Source: Patescibacteria group bacterium (lineage in GTDB: Bacteria; Patescibacteriota; Minisyncoccia; Phycocordibacterales; JANLHH01). Taken from it: a stretch of 5,751 nt of DNA. The notes below the pieces were generated by a model. That model had not been told where the DNA came from, did no database searches, and was given only the letters and a program-made list of their open reading frames with translations. The position numbers and the translations under genes were made by a program. The stretch covers positions 1 through 5,751 of the forward strand of contig JANLHH010000004.1 of assembly GCA_024654605.1 (NCBI GenBank). Reading direction: 5' to 3'. Shown here one piece after another: positions 1-5,658 of this stretch. Position 1 is the stretch's first letter. Every line of letters begins with the position of its first letter.

Positions 1-1
1 G

Positions 2-385
2 CTTTTGTATTCAGGCATCAAGGAAACACAGTGGGAACGCATGGCAAAAGAAGCGATTGAAGCGGTTGGACTCAGTCACCGTACGGATTATGAAACGAGT
101 CAGCTCTCCGGTGGTGAACGTCAGCGAGTGGCCATCGCGAGAGCTTTGGTGAATAATCCCAGTGTTATTTTTGCCGATGAACCGACAGGGAACTTGGATT
201 CAAAATCAGGAGGACAAGTGATGGATATCATCCAAGCTTTGCATCAAAAAGGTCACACCATCATTCTTATTACGCACGAAACATATACGGCAGAATACGC
301 GGAACGGATCATTCACCTGAAAGACGGCCGCATTGAAAGCGATCAAAAGGTCCTCGGGCGTCGTCAAGGGTCTCTCATAAAATAG
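2..385 (+). CDS. ABC transporter ATP-binding protein, MacB/LolD type (5'-truncated)
   Basis: This is the C-terminal part of an ATPase subunit that drives an ABC transporter by ATP hydrolysis on the cytoplasmic side of the membrane. The frame is open from the window edge (codon 2-4), so the Walker A half lies upstream. The remaining ~127 residues show the ABC signature LSGGERQRVAIARAL (codons from position 104), Walker B with its catalytic glutamate and D-loop (VIFADEPTGNLD), and the H-loop histidine in LITHE. The LLYSGI stretch at the edge and the DEPTGNLD wording are typical of the MacB/LolD/FtsE group. The stop (TAG, 383-385) lies 5 nt before the permease start, so the two are almost certainly one operon and one complex. 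The substrate cannot be told from this subunit. The C-terminal tail after the DGRIESD strand is short and basic. Family assignment is secure; the finer subfamily is inferred. Confidence 0.95.
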   Translation, partial: LLYSGIKETQWERMAKEAIEAVGLSHRTDYETSQLSGGERQRVAIARALVNNPSVIFADEPTGNLDSKSGGQVMDIIQALHQKGHTIILITHETYTAEYAERIIHLKDGRIESDQKVLGRRQGSLIK

Positions 386-390
386 CGAAT

Positions 391-1635
391 ATGATCTTAT
401 TGCATATCATAAAAACATCTCTCACGGCGCTTAAGGTAAACAAGGTGCGCTCGAGCCTCACGATCCTCGGCATCGTGATCGGTGTCACTGCCATCATTCT
501 CATCATGTCTATCGGCAAAGGGGCACAGGATCTTATTTTGGGTGAAATAGGAGGTTTGGGTGCGGATATGATAGTGATCCGCCCCGGGAAAGAGCCTACG
601 GGTCCAACCGATATAGCAGGTACTCTCTTTGCCGACTCGTTGAAGAATAAAGACATACAGGCGTTAACAAGAGGAGGAAATGTGCCACACTTAAAAGCGA
701 TAGCACCGGTAGTTATTGTACCGGGCGCGGCGTCGTACAAAGGGGAAACGTACCGTGCCCAGATATTCGGCTGGTCCGCGGATTTCATGAGCAGTGTTTT
801 TAATATTTTCCCGGAAGAAGGCGTATTATTTGATGAAACCGATATCAAACAACAAGCAAGCGTTGCGGTTATTGGCTCAAAAGTAAAAGAGGAATTGTTC
901 GGCACAGAGGAAGCTGTCGGTAAAAATATAAAGATCAAGGGGAGAAATTTTCGCGTGATCGGGGTGTATCCACCGCGCGGACAGGTTGCGTTTCTGAATG
1001 TTGATGAAGTGGTAGTTGTTCCTTACACCTCGGCTCAGACATATTTACTTGGTATTGATTACTTTCATGAGGTGCTCACGCGCGCCGAGAGCTCCGATGT
1101 TGTTGCAAAGACAGTGCGTGATATTGAGGCGACGTTAAGGGAGTCTCATGGAATTACCGATCCTGCCAAAGACGATTTTTTTGTCGTTACCCAGGAAGGG
1201 CTAGTGGATCAAATAGAGACGATACTTGGTGCGCTTACTGCGTTTCTTTCTTCGGTTGTCGCCATTTCGCTTGTGGTGGGCGGCATCGGCGTGATGAATA
1301 TTATGTTAGTCTCCGTGACGGAGCGCACGAGAGAGATAGGATTGCGCAAGGCGGTGGGGGCGACCAATGGTGATATTATGAAGCAGTTTCTCATTGAGGC
1401 CGTTATGCTCACTGCGACTGGCGGTATTGTCGGTATTGTTTTAGGTTTCGTCCTCTCTTTCCTTGCGTCATTTGCTTTGTCGGTGGCTCTTGATGTGAGT
1501 TGGACATTCACATTCCCATTCATAGCGGCCGCACTCGGTATTGGCGTCTCAGCGCTCGTTGGTCTCATCTTCGGTCTCTATCCTGCGCGACAGGCATCAA
1601 AAAAGAGCCCTATTGAAGCTCTTCGTTACGAGTAG
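391..1635 (+). CDS. ABC transporter permease, MacB/FtsX fold
   Basis: This 414-residue inner-membrane subunit pairs with the ATPase just upstream. The layout is that of the MacB family: a cytoplasmic N-terminal helix, TM1 at about residues 23-42, a large extracytoplasmic MacB_PCD-type domain (about 45-275), then the FtsX domain with TM2 (about 280-308), TM3 (about 335-361) and TM4 (about 375-397). Family landmarks are GGIGVMNIMLVSVTERTREIG with RKAVGA right after it (around residue 310), and GLYPARQAS followed by SPIEALRYE at the C-terminus. Length is normal for the standalone-permease version, in which the ATPase is a separate gene. MacB-type systems do not carry substrate through the membrane; they couple cytoplasmic ATP hydrolysis to movements outside it. 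The start ATG has no Shine-Dalgarno at usable distance (the nearest AAGGG is about 20 nt away), so translation probably re-initiates from the upstream gene. The cargo is unknown; export of peptides, lipids or toxic compounds are all possible. Confidence 0.95.
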   Translation: MILLHIIKTSLTALKVNKVRSSLTILGIVIGVTAIILIMSIGKGAQDLILGEIGGLGADMIVIRPGKEPTGPTDIAGTLFADSLKNKDIQALTRGGNVPHLKAIAPVVIVPGAASYKGETYRAQIFGWSADFMSSVFNIFPEEGVLFDETDIKQQASVAVIGSKVKEELFGTEEAVGKNIKIKGRNFRVIGVYPPRGQVAFLNVDEVVVVPYTSAQTYLLGIDYFHEVLTRAESSDVVAKTVRDIEATLRESHGITDPAKDDFFVVTQEGLVDQIETILGALTAFLSSVVAISLVVGGIGVMNIMLVSVTERTREIGLRKAVGATNGDIMKQFLIEAVMLTATGGIVGIVLGFVLSFLASFALSVALDVSWTFTFPFIAAALGIGVSALVGLIFGLYPARQASKKSPIEALRYE

Positions 1636-1662
1636 TCATGATTGAGCCGTGATTAGATCGTT

Positions 1663-2139
1663 TTACTCGGATACTTGCTCTAAGGAATAGTTGTCGTGAT
1701 AGGTAATGTGATGCGTGCGAATAAAAGTTCCTATGAGGAACAGGATCGTTGCGGAGAACGCTGAAAACATACAATACATGCAGATTGCTCCGATGAGAAA
1801 GAGTTGTGCGTATACAAAATAAGCGGATGCGAAAAATCCGACTGTCGTGGCAAACGCAAGTATGGTTGCCGCATACATGCTTTTAGTGTAGAGATACAGA
1901 AGCGCATTACTGACCGCAAAAATATAATAAATAACACCAAGCATCGGCAAAGATACTCCCGCAATATGAGAGTAGGGACTTTGCGCGACTTCGTTGCACC
2001 CGCTGATGAGTTCACAGGAAAGCGGCGTTCCGGTAAAGTACGCGTACGCCAAATAGAGGGAATCTATGAGCCCCAGTATGCCGAGTGTCAAAAAGACGTA
2101 GATCAAAATATGCGTGCTCTTTGAATGGTTATTGTGCAT
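1663..2139 (-). CDS. VKOR-family disulfide-bond-forming membrane protein
   Basis: A 158-residue four-helix membrane protein of the vitamin K epoxide reductase family, which replaces DsbB in many bacteria: it passes electrons from a thioredoxin-fold partner to quinone so that exported proteins gain disulfides. Predicted helices are at about residues 11-34, 62-84, 88-112 and 115-140. The four key cysteines are present: the loop pair C42/C48 (CELISGC, then the SPYS segment) and the quinone-side pair C120/C123 (CMYC) in the last helix. This spacing closely matches the well-studied cyanobacterial homologue. Unlike that protein there is no fused thioredoxin domain, so a separate DsbA-like partner should exist elsewhere; none is in this window. 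The start ATG has no Shine-Dalgarno. A promoter (2146-2175) lies so close that the mRNA may be leaderless. The gene converges on the permease gene with a 27-nt gap in which I see no clear terminator. Confidence 0.92.
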   Translation of the reverse strand: MHNNHSKSTHILIYVFLTLGILGLIDSLYLAYAYFTGTPLSCELISGCNEVAQSPYSHIAGVSLPMLGVIYYIFAVSNALLYLYTKSMYAATILAFATTVGFFASAYFVYAQLFLIGAICMYCMFSAFSATILFLIGTFIRTHHITYHDNYSLEQVSE

Positions 2140-2145
2140 GAGATT

Positions 2146-2175
2146 AGCATACCTTATTTTTTACCCAAGAAGCAA
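2146..2175 (-). promoter_or_regulatory. Predicted promoter of the VKOR gene
   Basis: On the minus strand, TTGCTT (2175-2170) and TATGCT (2151-2146) form -35 and -10 boxes with an 18-nt spacer. The expected transcription start, 6-7 nt beyond the -10 box, falls at about 2139-2140, which is the A of the VKOR start codon or its neighbour. The two boxes match the sigma-70 consensus only partly. The separate terminator at 2215-2246 shows that the gene needs its own promoter. Confidence 0.45.
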
Positions 2176-2214
2176 TATGTGCGCGAAAGTCCAATCTCTG
2201 CGGCGGATGTGTAC

Positions 2215-2246
2215 AAAAAAACCCACCGCCGCAATATGGTGGTGGG
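2215..2246 (-). terminator. Rho-independent terminator of the CPVCG-protein gene
   Basis: Read on the minus strand, CCCACCACC (2246-2238) and GGCGGTGGG (2230-2222) form a 9-position GC-rich stem with one A.C mismatch around a 7-nt loop. Seven consecutive T follow (2221-2215). It begins 12 nt after the TGA stop of the 2259-2630 gene, where an intrinsic terminator is expected, and it isolates that gene from the VKOR gene downstream. Confidence 0.85.
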
Positions 2247-2258
2247 GTGTAGGGGTGG

Positions 2259-2630
2259 TCAGTGTTTATAAACGGAAGTAACACGTGCTTTTTTAAGAAA
2301 TCTTTCTTCCTCGTACTTCCGAAAGGCTTTGTGTACGCCACCGAGAAGCATGTTCATGTCTTGGCACGTTTCCACTGCGAACGCCATGACCGCCAAGGGA
2401 GCGGTTTCCGGAAGAGGTGAATCAAAGATCTCATCCCTCAAGTAGGGAACTTCTTTTGGCATAACCAAATCATTCCACGAACAAGAAGAGAGTAATTCCA
2501 GTGCGTCTTGGCGGGAATATGCTTCCGGTGAAATCCACTCCATCTCTGGATCCACAATACTCCCATGTCTTCCGCAAACCGGGCACATCTTGAAGTACGG
2601 CCGCGCGAGTACATCTAGGGGAATTTTCAT
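2259..2630 (-). CDS. Unrecognised small protein with CPVCG motif
   Basis: A 123-residue protein whose family I do not recognise. The start at 2630 is chosen because AAGGAGG (2645-2639) sits 8 nt upstream; the open frame runs further back to 2744, but that would place the promoter and ribosome site inside the gene. The N-terminal part holds CPVCG (C16, C19), a half zinc-ribbon motif. Two more cysteines, C50 (SSCSW) and C89 (ETCQD), are single, so a complete four-ligand zinc site is not obvious. The middle is acidic and proline-containing. The C-terminal part (about 76-115) looks helical and ends in a charged stretch, YEEERFLKKAR. No signal peptide or membrane helix is seen, so it should be cytoplasmic. 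It is a monocistronic unit with promoter, strong Shine-Dalgarno and terminator, which argues that it is real and well expressed. A small metal-binding or regulatory protein is possible but unproven. Confidence 0.8.
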   Translation of the reverse strand: MKIPLDVLARPYFKMCPVCGRHGSIVDPEMEWISPEAYSRQDALELLSSCSWNDLVMPKEVPYLRDEIFDSPLPETAPLAVMAFAVETCQDMNMLLGGVHKAFRKYEEERFLKKARVTSVYKH

Positions 2631-2638
2631 GACCGTTT

Positions 2639-2645
2639 CCTCCTT
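2639..2645 (-). promoter_or_regulatory. Strong Shine-Dalgarno for the CPVCG-protein gene
   Basis: AAGGAGG on the minus strand, 8 nt before the ATG at 2630. It is close to the ideal anti-16S pairing, decides the start codon of this gene, and is the only such strong site in the window. Confidence 0.9.
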
Positions 2646-2693
2646 GCCGTAGTTGCCACTATGAACGAGAACTGACTCATTTTTTCTATATAA

Positions 2694-2721
2694 ATTATAC
2701 CAAATAATCTGAAAAAAGCAA
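2694..2721 (-). promoter_or_regulatory. Predicted sigma-70 promoter of the CPVCG-protein gene
   Basis: On the minus strand, TTGCTT (2721-2716), a 16-nt spacer and a perfect TATAAT (2699-2694) are followed by AT-rich DNA. The expected transcription start near 2687 gives a 5' leader of about 57 nt that carries the Shine-Dalgarno. The -35 hexamer is identical to the one proposed for the VKOR gene. Confidence 0.7.
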
Positions 2722-2734
2722 GCCAACTGAAGGT

Positions 2735-2752
2735 ATATCTTCAAAATATCTT
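2735..2752 (+). repeat. Short direct repeat in the divergent promoter region
   Basis: ATATCTT occurs at 2735-2741 and again at 2746-2752, an 11-bp period, about one helical turn. It lies between the two divergent promoters, just upstream of both -35 regions. Such same-face repeats can be binding sites for a regulator, but the unit is short and AT-rich, so chance is a fair explanation. Confidence 0.25.
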
Positions 2753-2786
2753 TCTAGTATAAGGTCTTTAGGGGTATTCTCTTTGT

Positions 2787-2816
2787 TTGTTTTACAGCAG
2801 TGATATGGTATATAAT
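2787..2816 (+). promoter_or_regulatory. Predicted promoter of the four-cysteine protein gene
   Basis: TTGTTT (2787-2792), an 18-nt spacer and a perfect TATAAT (2811-2816) point rightward. A better -35 match, TTTACA (2791-2796), is too close at 14 nt. The expected transcription start is about 2822-2824, on the ATG at 2823, implying a leaderless mRNA. Confidence 0.55.
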
Positions 2817-2822
2817 TCAACA

Positions 2823-3209
2823 ATGGGAAAAAACATGAAGGGAGCGCTCGTGACCCTTGTCGTGGTAGCAGTGGTGCTGGTCCTCTACTATATATTCATC
2901 TTTCTCCAAAAAGACACCGCCTCCAGTGACCAATCCCGGCAAAATATAGCGATCGGAGAAGGCCAACTTGTGGGTCCCGGTGGTTGCCGCGGAGCGGAAG
3001 CGTGCAAATCATATTGCGAACAAGATGATCATTTGAACGAGTGCTTGGAGTTTTCTCTGGAAGCAGGCTTTATTTCACAGGAAGAATTTGAACACATCGT
3101 AGGAAGCAGCACCGATGAATTTTTTAATGAGACCGGAGAAAATAACAGCTTCGGAACATCTACACCGACAGAAGCGCATGAGGCCACTACCTCACTTAAT
3201 GGCATATAA
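2823..3209 (+). CDS. Small membrane-anchored four-cysteine protein
   Basis: A 128-residue protein with a short basic N-terminus (MGKNMKG), one strongly hydrophobic segment (about residues 7-28) and a tail that should face outward. The tail contains GPGGC and a cysteine pattern C-x5-C-x3-C-x8-C (C55, C61, C65, C74) followed by LEF and an AGFISQEEFE stretch. I recall similar GPGGC/YC/EC units, sometimes repeated, in Patescibacteria proteins of unknown function; this is memory, not a search. The four cysteines could form two disulfides or bind a metal. The last ~35 residues are Ser/Thr/Glu/Asn-rich and probably disordered. The start at 2823 is preferred because a TATAAT ends 6 nt before it. ATG 2835 is an alternative with only a weak GGGA upstream; the open frame also extends back to 2787, inside the promoter. 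The gene lies 17 nt before the next one, so the pair is probably an operon. Confidence 0.85.
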   Translation: MGKNMKGALVTLVVVAVVLVLYYIFIFLQKDTASSDQSRQNIAIGEGQLVGPGGCRGAEACKSYCEQDDHLNECLEFSLEAGFISQEEFEHIVGSSTDEFFNETGENNSFGTSTPTEAHEATTSLNGI

Positions 3210-3226
3210 AAAGCATATTCATTTTT

Positions 3227-3655
3227 ATGCAAAATCCGGAACAATTCAAACCTCAAAATAATGAAAATGAGAACGAAAAGAAGCCCGTGGATCGTAATAC
3301 CAGGGCGTATCTTCTTGATAAGTTATTGCTGGATGTGACGAAAGCATACAAAGGCGAGCCGGTGCCGGAGTTGCCGAGCAACGAAACACTTAACGAGAAC
3401 ATTCCGATCTCCAGAAGAACGGCACTGATCTCCGACTACGCGGTGAGCGAGCTATTGGCGCGTTTACACAAAGAGAATAATGAACTGAATAAGGCTGTTC
3501 AATCATTCGTGGGCTCTGACGGAATGAATGTCGCGAATGCCAATGAGCGAATAAGAAGAAACAATACGTATATCAACATGATCGAAGGGAATTGCATAAA
3601 CAGCCTTGATTCCGCCGCAGACGAGATACTTTTCCCGAACAAGGACTCAAAATAG
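3227..3655 (+). CDS. Hypothetical soluble acidic protein
   Basis: A 142-residue protein that I do not recognise. The first ~20 residues are low in complexity and rich in Asn, Glu and Lys (NNENENEKK) and are probably disordered. The rest looks mainly helical: about 25-42, then after a Pro-rich linker (EPVPELPSNE) helices at about 64-98 and 103-133. No signal peptide, membrane segment or enzyme motif is visible, and there is only one cysteine (C123). The start ATG lacks a Shine-Dalgarno and lies 17 nt after the stop of the four-cysteine gene, so translation may depend on that gene. Co-transcription suggests a shared job, perhaps at the inner face of the membrane, but nothing in the sequence proves it. 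The frame is uninterrupted for 142 codons and no competing frame covers the region, which supports it as a real gene. Confidence 0.75.
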   Translation: MQNPEQFKPQNNENENEKKPVDRNTRAYLLDKLLLDVTKAYKGEPVPELPSNETLNENIPISRRTALISDYAVSELLARLHKENNELNKAVQSFVGSDGMNVANANERIRRNNTYINMIEGNCINSLDSAADEILFPNKDSK

Positions 3656-3714
3656 GGGGTGCTCAGAATATCCGTTTTTGTTGTTTGTACAGAATTTATA
3701 TAAGGGAGAAAAAG

Positions 3715-3743
3715 TTGTGTTTATTCCGGATTTCGTGTATTCT
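3715..3743 (+). promoter_or_regulatory. Weak candidate promoter for typA
   Basis: TTGTGT (3715-3720), a 17-nt spacer and TATTCT (3738-3743) give an acceptable but weak match. The expected start is near 3750, giving a leader of about 34 nt without a Shine-Dalgarno. A competing AT-rich box, TATATAA, lies at 3697-3703 with no good -35 element. Read-through from the upstream gene pair is also possible, as I see no terminator after 3655. Confidence 0.3.
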
Positions 3744-3754
3744 TATAACTGTAA

Positions 3755-3778
3755 GAGCCACTTTCGGGCTTATTTTTT
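3755..3778 (+). other. Short hairpin followed by T-run just before typA
   Basis: GAGCC (3755-3759) pairs with GGCTT (3767-3771) around a 7-nt loop, with one G.U pair at the base. An A and six T follow (3772-3778), ending 5 nt before the typA ATG. It resembles a weak terminator or attenuator, or a 5'-end stabilising hairpin if transcription starts near 3750. Five base pairs is little, so this is tentative. Confidence 0.3.
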
Positions 3779-3783
3779 ATTAT

Positions 3784-5577
3784 ATGGAAATTAGAAATAT
3801 CGCAATTATCGCCCACGTTGATCACGGAAAAACGACCATTACTGACGCCATTATGCGCCAAACGGGGGAGTTTCTTCCCGGAATGAGTATGGATACCAAC
3901 ACGCTTGAAAAAGAGCGTGGCATTACCATATACGCTAAAAATACCTCCATACACTACGCAGGCACCAAGATTAATATTGTAGATACTCCCGGCCACGCAG
4001 ACTTTGGTTCGGAGGTTGAACGCGTGCTCCGATCCATTGACTCAGTGCTTCTTATTGTGGATGCGCAGGAAGGTCCCATGCCACAAACACGTTTTGTGCT
4101 CAAAAAGTCATTAGAGCTTGGATTAAAACCGATCGTGGTGATCAACAAGATCGACAAACCGGCAGCAAATCCGAAACTTGCGGAAGAGCAAGTACTGGAG
4201 CTGTTCATGGAACTTGGCGCGAATGACGAACAGCTTGATTTTACTACGGTGTATGCAATCGGTCGTGATGGGGTTGCAAAGAAAACTCTGGAAGATGAAT
4301 CAAAAGATCTTACCCCTCTCCTCGACACTATCCTTGAAGAAGTGCTGCCTGCAGAGGCTCCGCTTGACGCGCCGCTTCGCACGCAAGTCTTTAATCTCGG
4401 ATATGACAATTTTTTGGGAAGGCTCGCGGTAGCGCGCGTGTATGACGGCGTGGTGCATCCGGGTGATACGGTATTTATAAAAAAACCAACAGGGGAAACT
4501 CGCAGCGGAAAGATTACTAAAGTTTTCACCTTCAAGGGAGTTTCCCGCGAGGAGGTTGACGAAGCGCCAGCCGGCGATATCGTCATGATTGCGGGGCTTC
4601 CGGACATCTTTATCGGAGAGACCATTACCACGGACGAAAGCGCGGAACCTCTACCGGCAATCAAGGTAGACGAGCCGACAATCACCTTAGATTTTTTGGT
4701 GAACGATTCTCCTTTCGCCGGACGGGAGGGAAAATTTGTGACTGGACGGCAGATCCGCGAACGGCTTGAACGCGAGCTTGAGATCAACGTAGGACTTCAT
4801 GTTGATTTCGGTCAGGGTAACAGTTTTAATGTGTCCGGAAGAGGAGAACTCCATGTCGCGGTCTTGCTTGAAAATATGCGCCGTGAGGGCTATGAAATGC
4901 AGGTTTCGCAACCCCGGATCATCATCAAGGAGGAAGGGGGAGTGAAGCTTGAGCCATATGAAGAGGTTACGATTGATGTGCCGAGCGAGTATCAGGGAGC
5001 GGTAATCGAAAAGCTTGGTAAACGAAAGGGGATTATCCGCAGTATGGTTCAACATGAAAATACCGTTCGTCTTGTTCTTGAAATACCAACACGCGGACTC
5101 TTAGGGTATCGCGGACAATTTGTTATTGATACCAAAGGGGAGGGAATTCTTGCGAGTCGAGTAATCGGATTCAAGCCATACGCCGGAGAGATACTTAAAC
5201 GTGCCACCGGTTCCATGGTTTCCATGGCGCGTGGGAAAGCCCTCGGTTTTTCACTCTTCAATCTGCAGGAAAGAGGGGTGCTTTATATCAACGCCAACAC
5301 CGAGGTCTATGAGGGAATGGTGATCGGGAATACCTCAAAAGGCGAAGAGATGATGGTGAATCCGATAAAAGGAAAACAACTCACCAATATGCGCGCCTCC
5401 GGTTCTGATGAAAATATCATGCTCATTCCTCCGCAAGAACTTACCATTGAATCGGGACTTGAGAACATGTCCGGAGATGAATATCTTGAGATTACGCCGA
5501 AGAGCGTCCGATTGAGGAAAAAATACCTTACTGACGCGGATCGCACCAAGGCTAAACGACAGGAAACGACGAAGTAA
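3784..5577 (+). CDS. typA: Ribosome-binding GTPase TypA/BipA
   Basis: A 597-residue translational GTPase of the EF-G/LepA superfamily that binds the ribosome and is linked to large-subunit assembly and growth at low temperature or under stress. The G domain has G1 AHVDHGKT (10-17), switch I LEKERGITI (41-49), G3 DTPGH (67-71) and G4 NKID (121-124). The G5 position (157-163) reads YAIGRDG instead of the usual YASALNG type. A beta-barrel domain II (about 196-290), an EF-G domain III-like part (about 297-380), a domain V-like part (from about 389) and the TypA-specific C-terminus follow, with LTNMRASGSDE (533 on) and ITPKSVRLRKKYLT (570 on). Length matches the family. The start at 3784 is chosen because MEIRNIAIIAHVDHGKTT aligns with the normal N-terminus; the frame is open upstream to 3685 but those residues are unlike TypA. 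No Shine-Dalgarno precedes this ATG. A bidirectional terminator follows the stop. Confidence 0.97.
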   Translation: MEIRNIAIIAHVDHGKTTITDAIMRQTGEFLPGMSMDTNTLEKERGITIYAKNTSIHYAGTKINIVDTPGHADFGSEVERVLRSIDSVLLIVDAQEGPMPQTRFVLKKSLELGLKPIVVINKIDKPAANPKLAEEQVLELFMELGANDEQLDFTTVYAIGRDGVAKKTLEDESKDLTPLLDTILEEVLPAEAPLDAPLRTQVFNLGYDNFLGRLAVARVYDGVVHPGDTVFIKKPTGETRSGKITKVFTFKGVSREEVDEAPAGDIVMIAGLPDIFIGETITTDESAEPLPAIKVDEPTITLDFLVNDSPFAGREGKFVTGRQIRERLERELEINVGLHVDFGQGNSFNVSGRGELHVAVLLENMRREGYEMQVSQPRIIIKEEGGVKLEPYEEVTIDVPSEYQGAVIEKLGKRKGIIRSMVQHENTVRLVLEIPTRGLLGYRGQFVIDTKGEGILASRVIGFKPYAGEILKRATGSMVSMARGKALGFSLFNLQERGVLYINANTEVYEGMVIGNTSKGEEMMVNPIKGKQLTNMRASGSDENIMLIPPQELTIESGLENMSGDEYLEITPKSVRLRKKYLTDADRTKAKRQETTK

Positions 5578-5618
5578 GCAATAATCAAAAACTAAAGAAT
5601 ACGTGTCAATAATGCAAA

Positions 5619-5652
5619 AGAAAAACACCCCCAGTAATGGGGGTGTTTTTCT
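5619..5652. terminator. Bidirectional Rho-independent terminator between typA and the cold-shock gene
   Basis: A perfect 14-bp stem: the left arm 5619-5632 ends in CACCCCC and the right arm 5639-5652 begins GGGGGTG, around the 6-nt loop AGTAAT. A-runs on the left and T-runs on the right supply the U-tract for both directions. It lies 41 nt after the typA stop and 6 nt beyond the stop of the convergent cold-shock gene, so it can serve both. Confidence 0.93.
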
Positions 5653-5658
5653 ACTTGA

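Larger units (their letters stand above)
3703..3794 (+). other. Possible leader ORF with Shine-Dalgarno before typA
   Basis: AGGGAG-like pairing at 3703-3708 is followed 8 nt later by GTG (3717), opening a 25-codon frame that ends with TAG at 3792-3794, overlapping the typA start by 11 nt. The peptide would be rich in Phe and Tyr. The same site sits 6 nt before TTG 3715, which is in frame with typA and would add 23 residues to it. Either use would matter for typA translation. It is equally possible that the site is unused, since typA may have a promoter further downstream. Confidence 0.25.

Noticed and set aside
375..938. 187-codon open frame on the minus strand inside the permease gene
   Set aside because: It lies wholly opposite a clear MacB/FtsX-type gene and shows no domain or ribosome site.
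1636..1662. Terminator between the convergent permease and VKOR genes
   Set aside because: The 27-nt gap contains no convincing inverted repeat or T-run.
1804..2124. 106-codon plus-strand open frame opposite the VKOR gene
   Set aside because: The minus-strand frame has the four VKOR cysteines and four membrane helices; the plus-strand product has no recognisable feature.
2215..2250. GC-rich repeat-like stretch of ACCCC/CCACC as a CRISPR or tandem repeat
   Set aside because: The pattern is explained by the stem and T-run of an intrinsic terminator; the units are irregular and without spacers.
2259..2261. Alternative genetic code with TGA read as glycine (as in some Patescibacteria)
   Set aside because: TGA ends the CPVCG gene directly before a terminator, and all other genes read correctly with the standard code.
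2631..2744. N-terminal extension of the CPVCG protein back to 2744
   Set aside because: It would include the promoter (-10 box at 2694-2699) and the Shine-Dalgarno in the coding region; the ATG at 2630 has an ideal AAGGAGG 8 nt away.
2758..2763. TATAAG as an additional rightward -10 box
   Set aside because: There is no acceptable -35 box at the right distance, and a perfect TATAAT lies downstream at 2811-2816.
3685..3783. 33-residue N-terminal extension of TypA
   Set aside because: The residues are hydrophobic or basic and unlike TypA, whereas the protein from ATG 3784 begins in the canonical way. It is kept only as a minor possibility through TTG 3715.
3954..4787. 277-codon open frame on the minus strand inside typA
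   Set aside because: It is antisense to a well-conserved gene, its product is Ser/Arg-rich with low complexity, and it has no recognisable motif; a shadow of typA codon usage.
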